Position numbers and translations under genes: made by a program. From NCBI GenBank assembly GCA_949152475.1, contig OX424565.1:9617953-9681952 (forward strand): a DNA stretch of 64,000 nt. Direction: 5' to 3'. The DNA is from Terebella lapidaria. Taxonomy: Eukaryota > Annelida > Polychaeta > Terebellida > Terebellidae. The notes beneath the pieces are model-generated. The model saw nothing but the letters and a program-made list of their open reading frames with translations. It searched no databases and was not told the origin of the DNA. Shown here piece by piece: positions 12,225-22,500 of this stretch. Within the stretch, counting starts at the first letter, position 1, and every line of letters begins with the position of its first letter.

Positions 12225-12290
12225 TATTGACCGCCCGAATGATGGCGCCAGTTATAAAACCAGTTTTAGCCATGTGCTATATACCAATGT
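12225..12290 (+). promoter_or_regulatory. Weak SECIS candidate in the deiodinase 3' region
   Basis: ATGATGGC at 12239-12246, an A-rich loop word (AAAACC) 13 nt later, and GCCA at 12269-12272 that can pair with TGGC. The spacing suits a SECIS element, but the 3' strand lacks the expected GA of the non-Watson-Crick quartet and the middle of the stem pairs poorly. The true SECIS may lie elsewhere before about 13,560. Confidence 0.2.
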
Positions 12291-12418
12291 ATAGTTTCGT
12301 TATTTGTACAAAGTAATTGTGAATGATATGAGTGAGTGGCGTCTCATTTCGACACAAAAACGATCGTAATATTTTTAGTCAGTATATATACTAGCGAAAG
12401 TGGGATATGGTCAGAAAA

Positions 12419-12424
12419 AATAAA
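12419..12424 (+). terminator. Polyadenylation signal candidate for the deiodinase
   Basis: AATAAA 335 nt after the stop codon. Another AATAAA lies at about 13,537, so a longer 3' UTR is possible. Confidence 0.4.
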
Positions 12425-13204
12425 CCCGTTTGATTTTGTTTGAGTGGAGATATAGTGTAGTGTCAGATAGCGTATGGATCGTAGTAGGCCCTAATGACAA
12501 GTAATAACATAGTCGTTCTCGCGTTTTTTTTTTTTCTTTAAAAAAACCATGATGTGCTCAAAACAAAAGTTATCATGCTCTTATTACCAAGACTGGTTAT
12601 GTTTTCAATCTGTTATGCATGTTAGACTACATATGCTAGATACAGTATCAAAAAAATTTGAACTGGTCGATCTGAAAACACATTATCATGAAGCAAGCCC
12701 ATACGTTTAGCTTTCAATCATAACGTTCTCTCCGATCCCATCATTATCCTCATTATCATGTCTGCGAGGTTTGTTACGCCTACTGACTTATAGCAGTTCC
12801 TTTCTGTGAACTTGAACCGGTGCTTTGGGTAATACTTTTGTTCAAAACTTCACTTTGGAGGCAGCTAAATATATATATTTGATGGTATGTCTATTAATTA
12901 CATGTATGTGCAGGAAAACGTGACATCAATTTGTAACGGTGATATCGCGAGATGTATACACCTGTGTGTCCACGCGACCAAACCTTTTGATTTCACGTGG
13001 AAATATGTATGGTGATAAGAGAATAATGTGTTTGTTTGGGCATACAAATCGGACATAATGTAAATGTAGAGTTGAGTTCACAAAATGCCTTGAATCATAT
13101 TGGAAATGTAACCAAAACAAGACGTTTTTATTTTTATTTTTGTACATAAATATATATGACGTAGGTGCATTTTATGCACTGTGATTGGTTTGAATTGTGT
13201 TTTA

Positions 13205-13390
13205 AAGGAGACCTAAATTCTAGCACGTTACAATGGCGTCTTGCTGCGCATGCGTGACGTCATAACTCACGCATGCGCAGTGAGACACACCACTAATGAC
13301 GAAATAACTAAAACAGCAGAAAGCTTGCGGTGAACTTCCGATGTAATGTGGTGACATGACAGTGCTAGAATTTTGCCTGCCTCTGTGGTG
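13205..13390. repeat. Short inverted-repeat segment with a CRE/NRF1-like palindrome
   Basis: AAATTCTAGCAC on the left and GTGCTAGAATTTT on the right form an outer inverted repeat. Inside is a perfect 14-bp inverted repeat (13244-13257 against 13267-13280) containing GCGCATGCG. The full CRE word TGACGTCA straddles the left arm and the spacer. Could be a MITE or a decayed regulatory element. Confidence 0.5.
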
Positions 13391-13770
13391 TATATAAGGA
13401 ACTTGACCCAGTATGTTGTTGCCAATCCAGATATTACTTTAAATCTTATTTTTGTGACTCATATTTGCTATTTTGTAAACCAATTGTCAAACTGAGATTA
13501 AACTCAAATTTTTATGTTTATGCATATGATTTTTGTGAATAAACTTATATATATACATAAAGCGAAGGTCAAAATTTGTTAACCAAACTTGTTTTTCTCA
13601 CAGAGAAACAAAGAAAAGAAACAAAGAGTTCGTTTGTCTTTTATTTGGCCACTAATGATTGTAGTCAGAATAATTTGAACACTGTCCTTCATTTCAACAC
13701 ACTTTCAACGTAGACATATTTAGTCTAAGACTAAAATTAAGTATTACCAAAGATTTTCTGTACCAAGATA

Positions 13771-14663
13771 GCCCACTCAGACCGAAACGAAGCGAATCTA
13801 ACCCCTGGCGGTCGGACTGAGGAATTATTATATTTGCGTTTTTATCATAGACATAGAAGAGAGAGGTCTCTCTTCTATGTCTATGGTTTTTATGAATGAA
13901 TATCTGTCACCAGAACGTCATTTGATTGAAGTCATAGTAGTCATAGAAGTCACTGTTCATATGAAGACATTGTGGACATTTGGTGATTGTGGACAAAAAG
14001 GTGTTCGCGTTAATTGGCAACTAATAACAGCGACATGTAATGGAGTATATTGAGCCAGTATTGCAATTGCCTTCTCCAGCCGATGAACGATATAGCTCCG
14101 GCAATTTCCGTAATCGGGACGTCAGTTGAGGCAGAATCTGTTTTGATGGCTCGCCGACATCGTAAAATACGTAATTTGGGGGCCAGCTCAGACGGAAAAC
14201 ACGCAAAAACCAGTAAATACTGGACATCTTGCAGTTCAACAAACCTCCGTTCTGGGTGAATAAATGGTACTGATTCTAGATATCTAGACAAGAAATGCAG
14301 TATATCTGCCATCTCACCCCTTCATTTGAATTGCCAAACATGCCTTGCTGGCTACGTGTACTTTCAGGTCTGCCTCAACTGACGTCCACACTAAAATCAG
14401 GATTAAAATCTTCGGCAATTTACGGATGGAGTGCCTGTTTGGTACAATATCTCGAAACCCATTCATTGTATTTGTAAAATTCGTTCGAATTTATTGAAAA
14501 CTATTCATAATAGACTAAAGAAAAGCACTTTCATCGGCATGCTACTAGGTCTTTAATTAAGACAGCCGTCATACTTCCAACATTCAGTCTCACCGCCAGG
14601 ATCAGTCCCACCGCCAGGATCGACACTGTTCAAATTTTCGCGTCCGTTTTGGCCTGAGTGGAC
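13771..14663. mobile_element. TA-flanked TIR element nested in the left TIR of the larger element
   Basis: The left end GCCCACTCAGACCGAAACG and right end CGTTTTGGCCTGAGTGGAC are inverted, with TA on both sides (13769-13770 and 14664-14665), as for Tc1/mariner-type insertions. No transposase was recognised. It separates the CCAAGAT and CACTGTACGG parts of the outer TIR, which are contiguous in the other arm. Confidence 0.7.
13846..13885. repeat. Perfect 19-bp hairpin
   Basis: CATAGACATAGAAGAGAGA (13846-13864) and its exact reverse complement (13867-13885) are separated by GG. It lies inside the TA-flanked element. Confidence 0.9.
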
Positions 14664-15317
14664 TATCTTCACTGTACGGAAGCCGTTATGTGAGAGCGCC
14701 GTGATTTGGGGGAATGTCATGAGTTATGGGGGGTTGATAATGGATGATTTGAGGTGAAACATGTTAGTTGGTAGAAAATTACTAATTTCACAAGATAACA
14801 CTGAAATTTGTCATTATTCACGATAAACATGTGGAGTAATTTAGGAATAACTGAAAACTCACAATATATTTTTGCATATGTACAGGATATATGAAACATG
14901 AGATGATCATCGTAACTCCCGTGTGGAGATTATTGGAATACAATGTCCAGAAGTTCTTGAAAATGACGATGATTGTGATCACCGTGTCAAAATTGGGGTA
15001 ATATCGGCGGAAGACACCTTATTTCTAGGGAATATCAACTGATACTAACATTTGTGAAGTAGGCCTACATAAATGGGCAGAAGTATCTCGGACATCGTAT
15101 CATCCCCCCTCATTTGTATGTATGCCTTATATTGCAGAAATTGAAAATCTGAGCTCAAGTCGGTGACAATAACATGACCTGACCCCTAGACAAAAGAAAT
15201 GGGTTGGTCACCGACTTAAGACCAGTTGCAGGGTGTACAGGTCCATGTATCGCATGTTACTCCTTGTTGTATCCCCCGAACAAAGTTCGGCGGATACTAT
15301 GGATTTGTCTCCGTCGC

Positions 15318-15344
15318 GCCGCCGCCGCCGCCGCCGCCGCCGTA
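15318..15344. repeat. CCG trinucleotide run
   Basis: About eight consecutive GCC/CCG triplets just inside the 5' end of Helitron H1. Confidence 0.8.
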
Positions 15345-15784
15345 GAGATTTTCTTGTGAACGCTCTACAGGTTGCAAATCTTAGCCGATTTTAATAATTT
15401 TTTATACAGACACATCTTATGATGAGATCCCGACACCAATCGATTTTGGTTGCCATAGCGACCAAATTGGCCGATTGGCGACACATTTTGTGCTCAAATT
15501 AGCCTGTTTAACACACATGGCTTGTGAACGCTCTACGAGTTGGAGTTTTCATTGAATGATCATGAAATCGCACAGGCTCGATGAGAAAGACCGCCACACG
15601 AAACCTATTGTTTTTCAGAATGATCAAATAAATATTAATTAGTTAATGGACTAACTTATTACGACCTTTAAAATACCCACGTTGACATCTGTGCTCACTC
15701 CAATACCCTGTATTATGAAAGTAAATGGCAATGGATTCTTGTTCAGAATAAAGAACTGATGTTTTGGGTGAAAACAGAACAATA

Positions 15785-16290
15785 TTATTGAATAAGTTAA
15801 CGTTAGTTTTACTAGTTAAGTCTATTATTTCCCACAATAAAAATAGTTAAGATGAGAAACATTTATTATTAAGCTCAACAAGGTAAAAGTTTCGTCCAGT
15901 ACAAATTTCATGGGTGTAACCAAATAAGTTAACATTATTTTTACTGGTTAAGTCTATTATTGACCACAATAAAAATAGTTAAGACAAGATTTATTTATTA
16001 TTGGGCTCAACAAGGTAAAGGTTATGTCCAGTAGAGATTTTGTGGCTTTAACCAAATAAGTTAACATTATTTTTGCTAGTTAAATCTATTATTGACCTCA
16101 ATGTAAATAGTTAAGACGAAACATTTATTATTGAGCTCAACAAGGTAGAGGTTCTGTTCAGTAGAGGTTTTATGGCTGTAACCAAATAAGTTAACATTAT
16201 TTTTGCTAGTTAAGTCTATTATTTACCTCAAAAAATAGTTAAGACGGGAAACGTTTATTATTGAGCTGAACCAGGTAATGGAATTTCACA
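15785..16290. repeat. Tandem repeat of about 120 bp inside Helitron H1
   Basis: Four imperfect copies marked by AAGTTAACATTATTTTT...TTAAGTCTATTATT...GCTCAACAAGGTA. Helitrons often carry such internal arrays. Confidence 0.8.
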
Positions 16291-16552
16291 TTCAAATCTA
16301 ATTTGGAACATATTTCGGGTGAAAATAGACATTTTTGTGAAAACATTGATCTGGCTCCCGTTTTGTCATCTTGAAATGCAGTTTTGGTCAACTTTTACTT
16401 TGAATTTCAACTTGAAACCAAGTTTGGCACATATCATGAGATAAAATATACGATAAGGTGAAAAGTTCGATCTGGCTCCAAATTTGTCATCTTGAAATGC
16501 AGTTTTGGTCAACTTTTAGTTTGAATTTCAACTTGAAACCAAGTTATTTAAA
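16290..16552. repeat. Second tandem module of Helitron H1, left part
   Basis: Copies of a roughly 120-bp unit (GATCTGGCTCC...CTTGAAATGCAGTTTTGGTC). The same unit resumes at 17947-18240, showing that the intervening 16553-17946 is an insertion. Confidence 0.8.
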
Positions 16553-17843
16553 CTAGACATAAAAGCCTATAGGCTTTGTGGCATCCCCCATTTTGTTCTT
16601 ATCATTTCAAATGGTCATACTGGACTGAGAAAAAAGGATACATAGGCCATTGTATGTGGGTAAGAGTGAGAGCTCATCAGACAGTTTCTTACCAGAACTG
16701 CTTTTTATCATCTTGACAACTTGGCCCACCAGACATTTGCCACCCCAAATGAATGGACAATTACCCAGCCAATATTATTCAGCGTACTAGTATATTTAAT
16801 CAGAATGTTCGTGATATTTTTCAGGTGCTCCTGTCAAATATAAAATGATACGTGACTAAAAGAATGCTGTGTCATCTTGGCCAATTTTGTGATTTCAAAA
16901 CTTGTACAATACAGCGGAATTTTCGCATTCATATTATAACCAAAGCCAAACATTTGCCAGCTAACTAAAACAATGATGATTTGGTCATTGCATGTGAAAT
17001 AGAGTTGAATAACAAAACATTCAAACAATACATGTTTGTACAATATAAATGCAGACAGGGCAAATCATCCCCCAAGCATGTTGTGTCATGTGTGTTGGCT
17101 TATTAAACAACTATTGTATTCTGTGGGATGTAACTTCATTCTTTTACCATGTACACACACTAGTAAACCAGGCTTTGGAGGGGGGAGTGAGGGATAATGC
17201 ATGGATATGAGCCTAGGGTCATGTTGGACATGCTAGCTGTATCACTTGTCAGGCATGACTGAGCAGGGCTGGCTGAGAGGGGTGGAGCCTATTTCTGTGC
17301 TGGACAGACTGGCTGATCTTGTCAGGCATGACTGAGCAGGTCTGGCTGAGAGGGGCGGAGCCTATTTCTGAGCTGGACAGACTGGCTGATCTTGTAAGGC
17401 ATGACCGAGCAGGGCTGGCTGAGAGGGGCAGAGCCCATTGCTGTGCTGGACAGACTGGCTGATCTCCTGCACTGGCTGAGAGGGCAGAGCCTAGCCTCAT
17501 GCTGGACATGCAGGCTGCAGTCAGTGAATACAGTAGCATGGCTCAGTTACAGTATTACAGCTGCATGGGCGCAGGCGAGGGAAAAATTCTAAGTCCAAAA
17601 AAAAAAAAAAAATGCACCTACAAATTTTTTTTTCCTCTGGAAATTGCCTGAATCAAATTATGACATTGACAGGAATCGCCCGATTTTTTTTTCCAAAATG
17701 GCCGCTGGCGGCCATCTTGGATTTCGGATCTCGACGAAAAACAATAGGGGTTAGAAGCAAAGTATTTCGGATGAGCTGTGAAAATTTCGGAAAGATAGAT
17801 CGAGGCGTTCAAGAGTTATGATCCGGAAACCAAACGGCGGAAG

Positions 17844-17887
<44 letters not shown>

Positions 17888-17946
17888 AAAAAAAAAAAAA
17901 CAGACAAAAACATAAGGCCTCCCGATTTTCAATCGGGATGCCTAAA
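16553..17946 (-). mobile_element. Helitron H2, reverse orientation, nested in H1
   Basis: Read on the minus strand, the 5' end is TTTAGGCATCCCGATTG with hairpin CCCGATT-GAA-AATCGGG. The 3' end has GGGATGCC, hairpin AAAGCC-TATA-GGCTTT, then TATGT and CTAG (complement of 16553-16556), followed by T. GGCATCCC near the 5' end is complementary to GGGATGCC near the 3' end. Sequence just inside the 5' end (CCTTATG, T-run, GGTTTCCGGATCATAACTC) is shared with H3, so these are relatives. No protein is encoded. Confidence 0.75.
17245..17520. repeat. Tandem repeat of about 70 bp inside Helitron H2
   Basis: Three full and one shortened copies of GCATGACTGAGCAGG...CTGGACAGACTGGCTGATC. Open frames here follow from the repeat and are not treated as genes. 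Confidence 0.8.
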
Positions 17947-18240
17947 TATAACTTATGGCGAAAAGTTCGATCTGGCTCCAATTTCGTCATCTTGAAATGC
18001 AGTTTTGGTCAACTTTTACATTGAATTTCAATTTGAAACCAAGTTTGGCACATATTATGAGTTAATATTTAATTTATGGTGAAAAGTTCGATCTGGCTCC
18101 AATTTCTTCAACTTGAAATGCAGTTTTGGTCAATTTTTACTTTGAATTTCAACTTTGAACCTGGTTTGTCAAATATTCTGTGTTGACATATAACTTCAGG
18201 TGAAAAGATTGATCTGGCTGTAATTTCGTTATTTTATCAA
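17947..18240. repeat. Second tandem module of Helitron H1, right part
   Basis: Continuation of the GATCTGGCTCC...GCAGTTTTGGTCAA units interrupted by H2. Confidence 0.8.
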
Positions 18241-19182
18241 ACATGTCGAAATGGAAATCCATATGCAGTGATTTTGGAGGTGATCTTGAATTCGACTTTC
18301 AATAATCTTGAAAGATCAATGCAGCAATTTTGGTGGAAAACAAAACAGTTGTGGCTTGAGATTTTACATTTCTCTGGTAATCTTTTTAGCCCTTGCTCTA
18401 GTTTTTCATACTTAACAGTAATATATTTGGGGCAACAGGGATGATAAGGCTACGGGGGATACACCCAAGCGGTCGTAGGCGACCGGAAATGTCTAGTTTT
18501 CAATTTGGTCCAGGCATGTATCCTACGTGTACTTCTATATTCAATAGAGATTAAAAAATATGCCAGACGGATTAAATGGCATTCAGTGAAAGAGTAATGT
18601 GTAAACTGCGCTACATGGGCTTCTCACTTACATATGGGTATCAGTTTACTTTTCTGCTGTGTGTGATTTCAGGATGAAAAGTCGTTTGTCAGGATGATTG
18701 ACGAAATAATGGTCAACAGTTTCTTTCAGTTCATCGAACTTCCGGATGCACTGGTAGCACCACAAAGCCTCGTTTCAACATTTATGCACCGCTAATCATC
18801 CATAACCTCAGCAAATATGACCACAGATTAACCAGGACGAACCACAAATCATCTACAACATTTCTTTTCATCACAACAGTTATATTCCTGCAGTCTATGC
18901 CCTTATAGCCCACTCATATTTAACATGTTAATCAATATGTACATGTACCATCTCATGACGTATGACCCGATTAAACAAACAAAATATGTGAAACGAGTGA
19001 TATTCAGCACAGATAGTAGGTAAATATTAATATCTGAGTTAATACGCATGTACTTACTCAAATAACGTACGAGCTTGTTTCAGAGGAAAAACGCCCAACA
19101 AACCTCAATTTAATTACAAAATATTATTTTCTGTCTCTCGATCCCACGTGTTTCAACGTCTCCCTCAAATCATCGAACATCA

Positions 19183-19202
19183 CCCCCCCCCCCCCCCCCC
19201 CC
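19183..19202. repeat. Poly-C run of about 19-20
   Basis: Long homopolymer C within the right TIR of the 5.5-kb element. The other arm has only a short G run there, so the tract has expanded (or is a sequencing length artefact). Confidence 0.8.
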
Positions 19203-19445
19203 ATAATAACTCATGATATTCACCGCAAATCACGGCGCTCTCACATAACGGTTACCGTACAGTGATCTTGGTATACAAAATCTCTGGTATTACTGACACC
19301 TGTATTATAACGATACGTATAAATTTGTTTATGAAAGTCGGGAAAATACACATCGAATTCCCATCCATTCCTAGCAATCAACTCATGAAATGTCACATCA
19401 CTAGTTTTACGACGCCTTTTGACTGACTGACGGCCCAAGGGCGCC

Positions 19446-19598
19446 TCAGAGTTCCGTGGGGAAAGTGTCGCTTGGCAGGCCGTATAAGTCCTTACCCGTG
19501 GCGGCCGGCTTGGCGCGTTTTTGCGCCTCAAACGTCCACTTGGCTGACTCAAAGTTTGAGTTCCGTCGGCTGCTTGTTCCGGATCCTTCGCCAGGCGT
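19446..19598 (-). CDS. M1AP: M1AP last coding exon
   Basis: Acceptor GGGGTAATTCAG, then TPGEGSGTSSRRNSNFESAK... to ...LPSDTFPTEL and TGA. Basic, Ser-rich tail, as in human M1AP, with a weak LPS match near the end. A GGTAAGG site inside could act as an alternative donor. No clear AATAAA was seen before the right TIR of the 5.5-kb transposon. Confidence 0.75.
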   Translation of the reverse strand, partial: TPGEGSGTSSRRNSNFESAKWTFEAQKRAKPAATGKDLYGLPSDTFPTEL

Positions 19599-22500
19599 CT
19601 GAATTACCCCAACAGATGATAATAAACACAATAATATTTCATAATAATATGTAATGTAGCCTAACCTATGTTGCAATTGTCATTTGTAGGACACACTTCT
19701 ACGTTCACGACAATTGACAAAATATTTCAAATCACAAACAATCTTTGAAATAATATGAAAATACTGAAAACTACGGTGGCTTATTATTTCAACAATTATA
19801 TCATTTTTAAAATCGCACACAATTTTTGTAATTAAACACGGAGCAAATAGTTTACTACGCATAGCAAGTGTGTTGATACGCGTAGTAATCTATTTGCTCT
19901 GTGCAGAAAACTTTTGCTATGTCGGGGAACGTTTTCTCCGCTCAGGAAACATTTCCTATGCATATCAAACTATTTGCTACGTTTAGAAATCGTTTGTTTC
20001 GCGAAGAAACATTTACTACATGTACGTGGAGTAAACATTTCCTTTGTGGAGCAAATTATTTGCTCCATTCGCTCCGCGTAGCGCACGTTTGCTAAGCGTA
20101 GGGAACTACTTGCTCCGGGTACGGTGGTTTATATCGGCCACAATTAGATTTATACTATTTTTGTTCAAAAAAATTCATAACATAAGTATTGTAATTAAAC
20201 ATTGAGCAAATAGTTTGCTATGTGTATCAAATGTTTGCTGCGTGAAGCGAATGTTTGCTACGCGTAACAAACGTTTCCTACATGAAGCACATACCGGTAG
20301 TTTCTTCCACGTAGCAAATGTTTCCCACGTGAAGGAAACGTTTTCTACACGGAGTAAATACATGTAGTGTGCTATGCCTAATATATATCGAATATATGCT
20401 ATGCTAGTAAATGTTTCATACATGAACTAGATATTTTCCTTTTTGAAAAATGAAGGACATTTGCTACGCGTAGTAAACTATTTGATATGTGTAGGAAATG
20501 TTTGCTTCGCGAAGGAAACATTTGCTCGACGTAGGAAACTATTAGCTTCGTGTGTAATTACAATAATTATGTTCGATTTTTTGTCAAAACAATGCCAATG
20601 TAATGCCAATTTTTATGTTTGATTTTTTTCAAAACAAAAATAAAATATTTGTGGCAAAAATAAGATCCACCGTAAGTGATAGTGTACCTTAGTTGTTGGG
20701 GTTTTCCGTTTGGTGGTGGACCCGCCAGGCAAGTTTTTTGTCAGATTGAAGACGAGACTGGAATGTAACTCTGACGTCACAAGTAGCGGGTTATACCCCT
20801 CGGGGGATTCCGAAACCTACGGTACAAAAATATCACTTCATGAGGTCGTGTCGTAGAGCGAAACGGACGTTATTTTCCGGACCGTCGTCACAAACAATTA
20901 TGTAGGTGAACTTGGTCCTGGATCAAACTGGTTTCCTTAGTTGATATTGTTGTTTATTTCGGTCATATCTCGGGGAATAGTCCGTAAGTCACAGTGGTCA
21001 CTAATGGTGGGGAATATTATAGATTCGGATGCCCGATGTCGTAGCTGCATAGGCCTGAACTATACCTGGTTAAGCGCGTCGCCCATCCGGCGGAGACTGT
21101 CCTCGCTCGGCTGGTCGACACTGGTGACATCTAGCGGCAGGAGTAGCTCGCGCGTCGTGACGGCTTTTAGTAGCATCGTGTTTTTCTGGGAGGGAAGCAG
21201 GAGGAAATGTCCGCACGGTCTGGGCGCCGGGAGATTGTAGCGGAAGCCGCGCTCTCGTGAAGGTGGGGTGGCCGGAGCCAGAGCAACCAAGAGGACCTCG
21301 CCCTAGTATGCGACACACAAATAGACATCATTAAAGCTCACTAATGAAGTATGTGCGCGTACTTAGGCAGGGGCGCGACTGTTCGCGTTCAGATGAAAAG
21401 TCGGGAAGCGGTTAAGGACATAAGAATCACAATATTATGATCAATGATTCATTACATATGATATGTAAGCGGTTATCGGTTAATTCTGGGTGTACCTTAT
21501 CTGCTAGCAGGGAGCAAAGTGCTCCAAAGTTCTGCTGATTTGTCTCAAGTTCATCCCAGTCGATCTTCCAACACGAGGTGGCGCGCACAATCTGTGGCTG
21601 TCACGTGACATCACCAGCAGACGACAGATTAATCAACACTCGTGTTACAACATGGAACTCAATTGTAAGACGAAACTGACCCAGTTAATTTGAAAGTGTA
21701 AATCATGACACTGCATGTGATGTGCTATAATAGTAATATTTAGTTAATCAGGCGAGTCACAAACCATCCCAAAGAGAACAGATTCACAGACGGCATCGAC
21801 TGGAATCCTACGCAGCACATTTAGTCGGTGAATAGGCGCTGCATAATTCCCACCGCGGACACTAGATGGCAGCACCGGTTTGTGTGATTGTGCATCCACG
21901 GACAAGTCCTTGTTGGTGACAAATTGAAAAATTTGCAATTAAACATACCACACGTGGTGTTTGAGAGTATATCTATATACATAATAGTCCAGGTCCACTC
22001 ACGAAGCATTGTGGGAAGGGCAGTTGACTCGGATTCAAAATACGTTCTTGAAGGTCACACTTCAAGGTCACCGGGTCTGTGGCTGGATGGTACAATATTG
22101 AAAAATTGTGCATTCTTCAGAGCAGACTTCACGAAAGAAGACACTTATGGACATTATGTACGATAGCGGTAGATATAACAATGAATATTAGAATATGATA
22201 CACGCATACATGTACTCAAGAAAAAACGAGGCCAGAAACATTATACCTGGTGTAAAGACGATGTGTAGATGTTCCTGGTCCGTAACACAATCATGTAACC
22301 AATTCTTCAGCAAGTTCTCGATGCAAAGCGCATCTCGAAACGAAAAACATATCAACCAAGTTTTACGAACACCACGGTCAAGCGCTGCTCTGTATACACT
22401 ATAGACTGACAGTATATATCTGCTTTGCAGTTTGTTTCTACGCTTCGCTCACCGTCGTCGACGGTCGTGAAGTCCACGATACCGCTGGATTCGTTGCTAC

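Larger units (their letters stand above)
15272..18496 (+). mobile_element. Helitron H1, non-autonomous, about 3.2 kb
   Basis: The 5' end after A is TCCCCCGAACAAAGTTCGG with hairpin CCGAAC-AAA-GTTCGG. The 3' end has hairpin CGGTCG-TAGG-CGACCG (18470-18485), then GAAATGT and CTAG (18493-18496), followed by T. Insertion between A and T without target duplication fits Helitrons. TATCCCCCG at the 5' end is complementary to CGGGGGATA at 18453-18461. The interior consists of tandem modules and a nested reverse Helitron; no Rep/helicase ORF is present. Confidence 0.75.
13740..19294. mobile_element. TIR transposon of about 5.5 kb, host to three nested elements
   Basis: The left end (AGTATTACCAAAGATTTTCT) is inverted at 19265-19294. 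The repeat then continues with CACTGTACGG...GTTATGTGAGAGCGCCGTGA at about 14670, matched inverted at about 19217-19270, and with GATGATTTGAGG farther in. The total TIR is roughly 130-150 bp once the insert at 13771-14663 is removed. The remaining own interior (about 14,770-15,271 and 18,497-19,150) shows no transposase that I recognise. The right end lies about 150 bp beyond the M1AP stop codon. Confidence 0.7.

Noticed and set aside
17751..18024. Poly-Lys / poly-Phe ORFs
   Set aside because: Translation of a long poly-A tract at the 5' side of Helitron H2.
19241..19552. 103-codon minus-strand ORF overlapping the last M1AP exon
   Set aside because: It is in another frame from the M1AP exon and runs into the transposon TIR. 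The M1AP frame is supported by phase and a family-like C-terminus.
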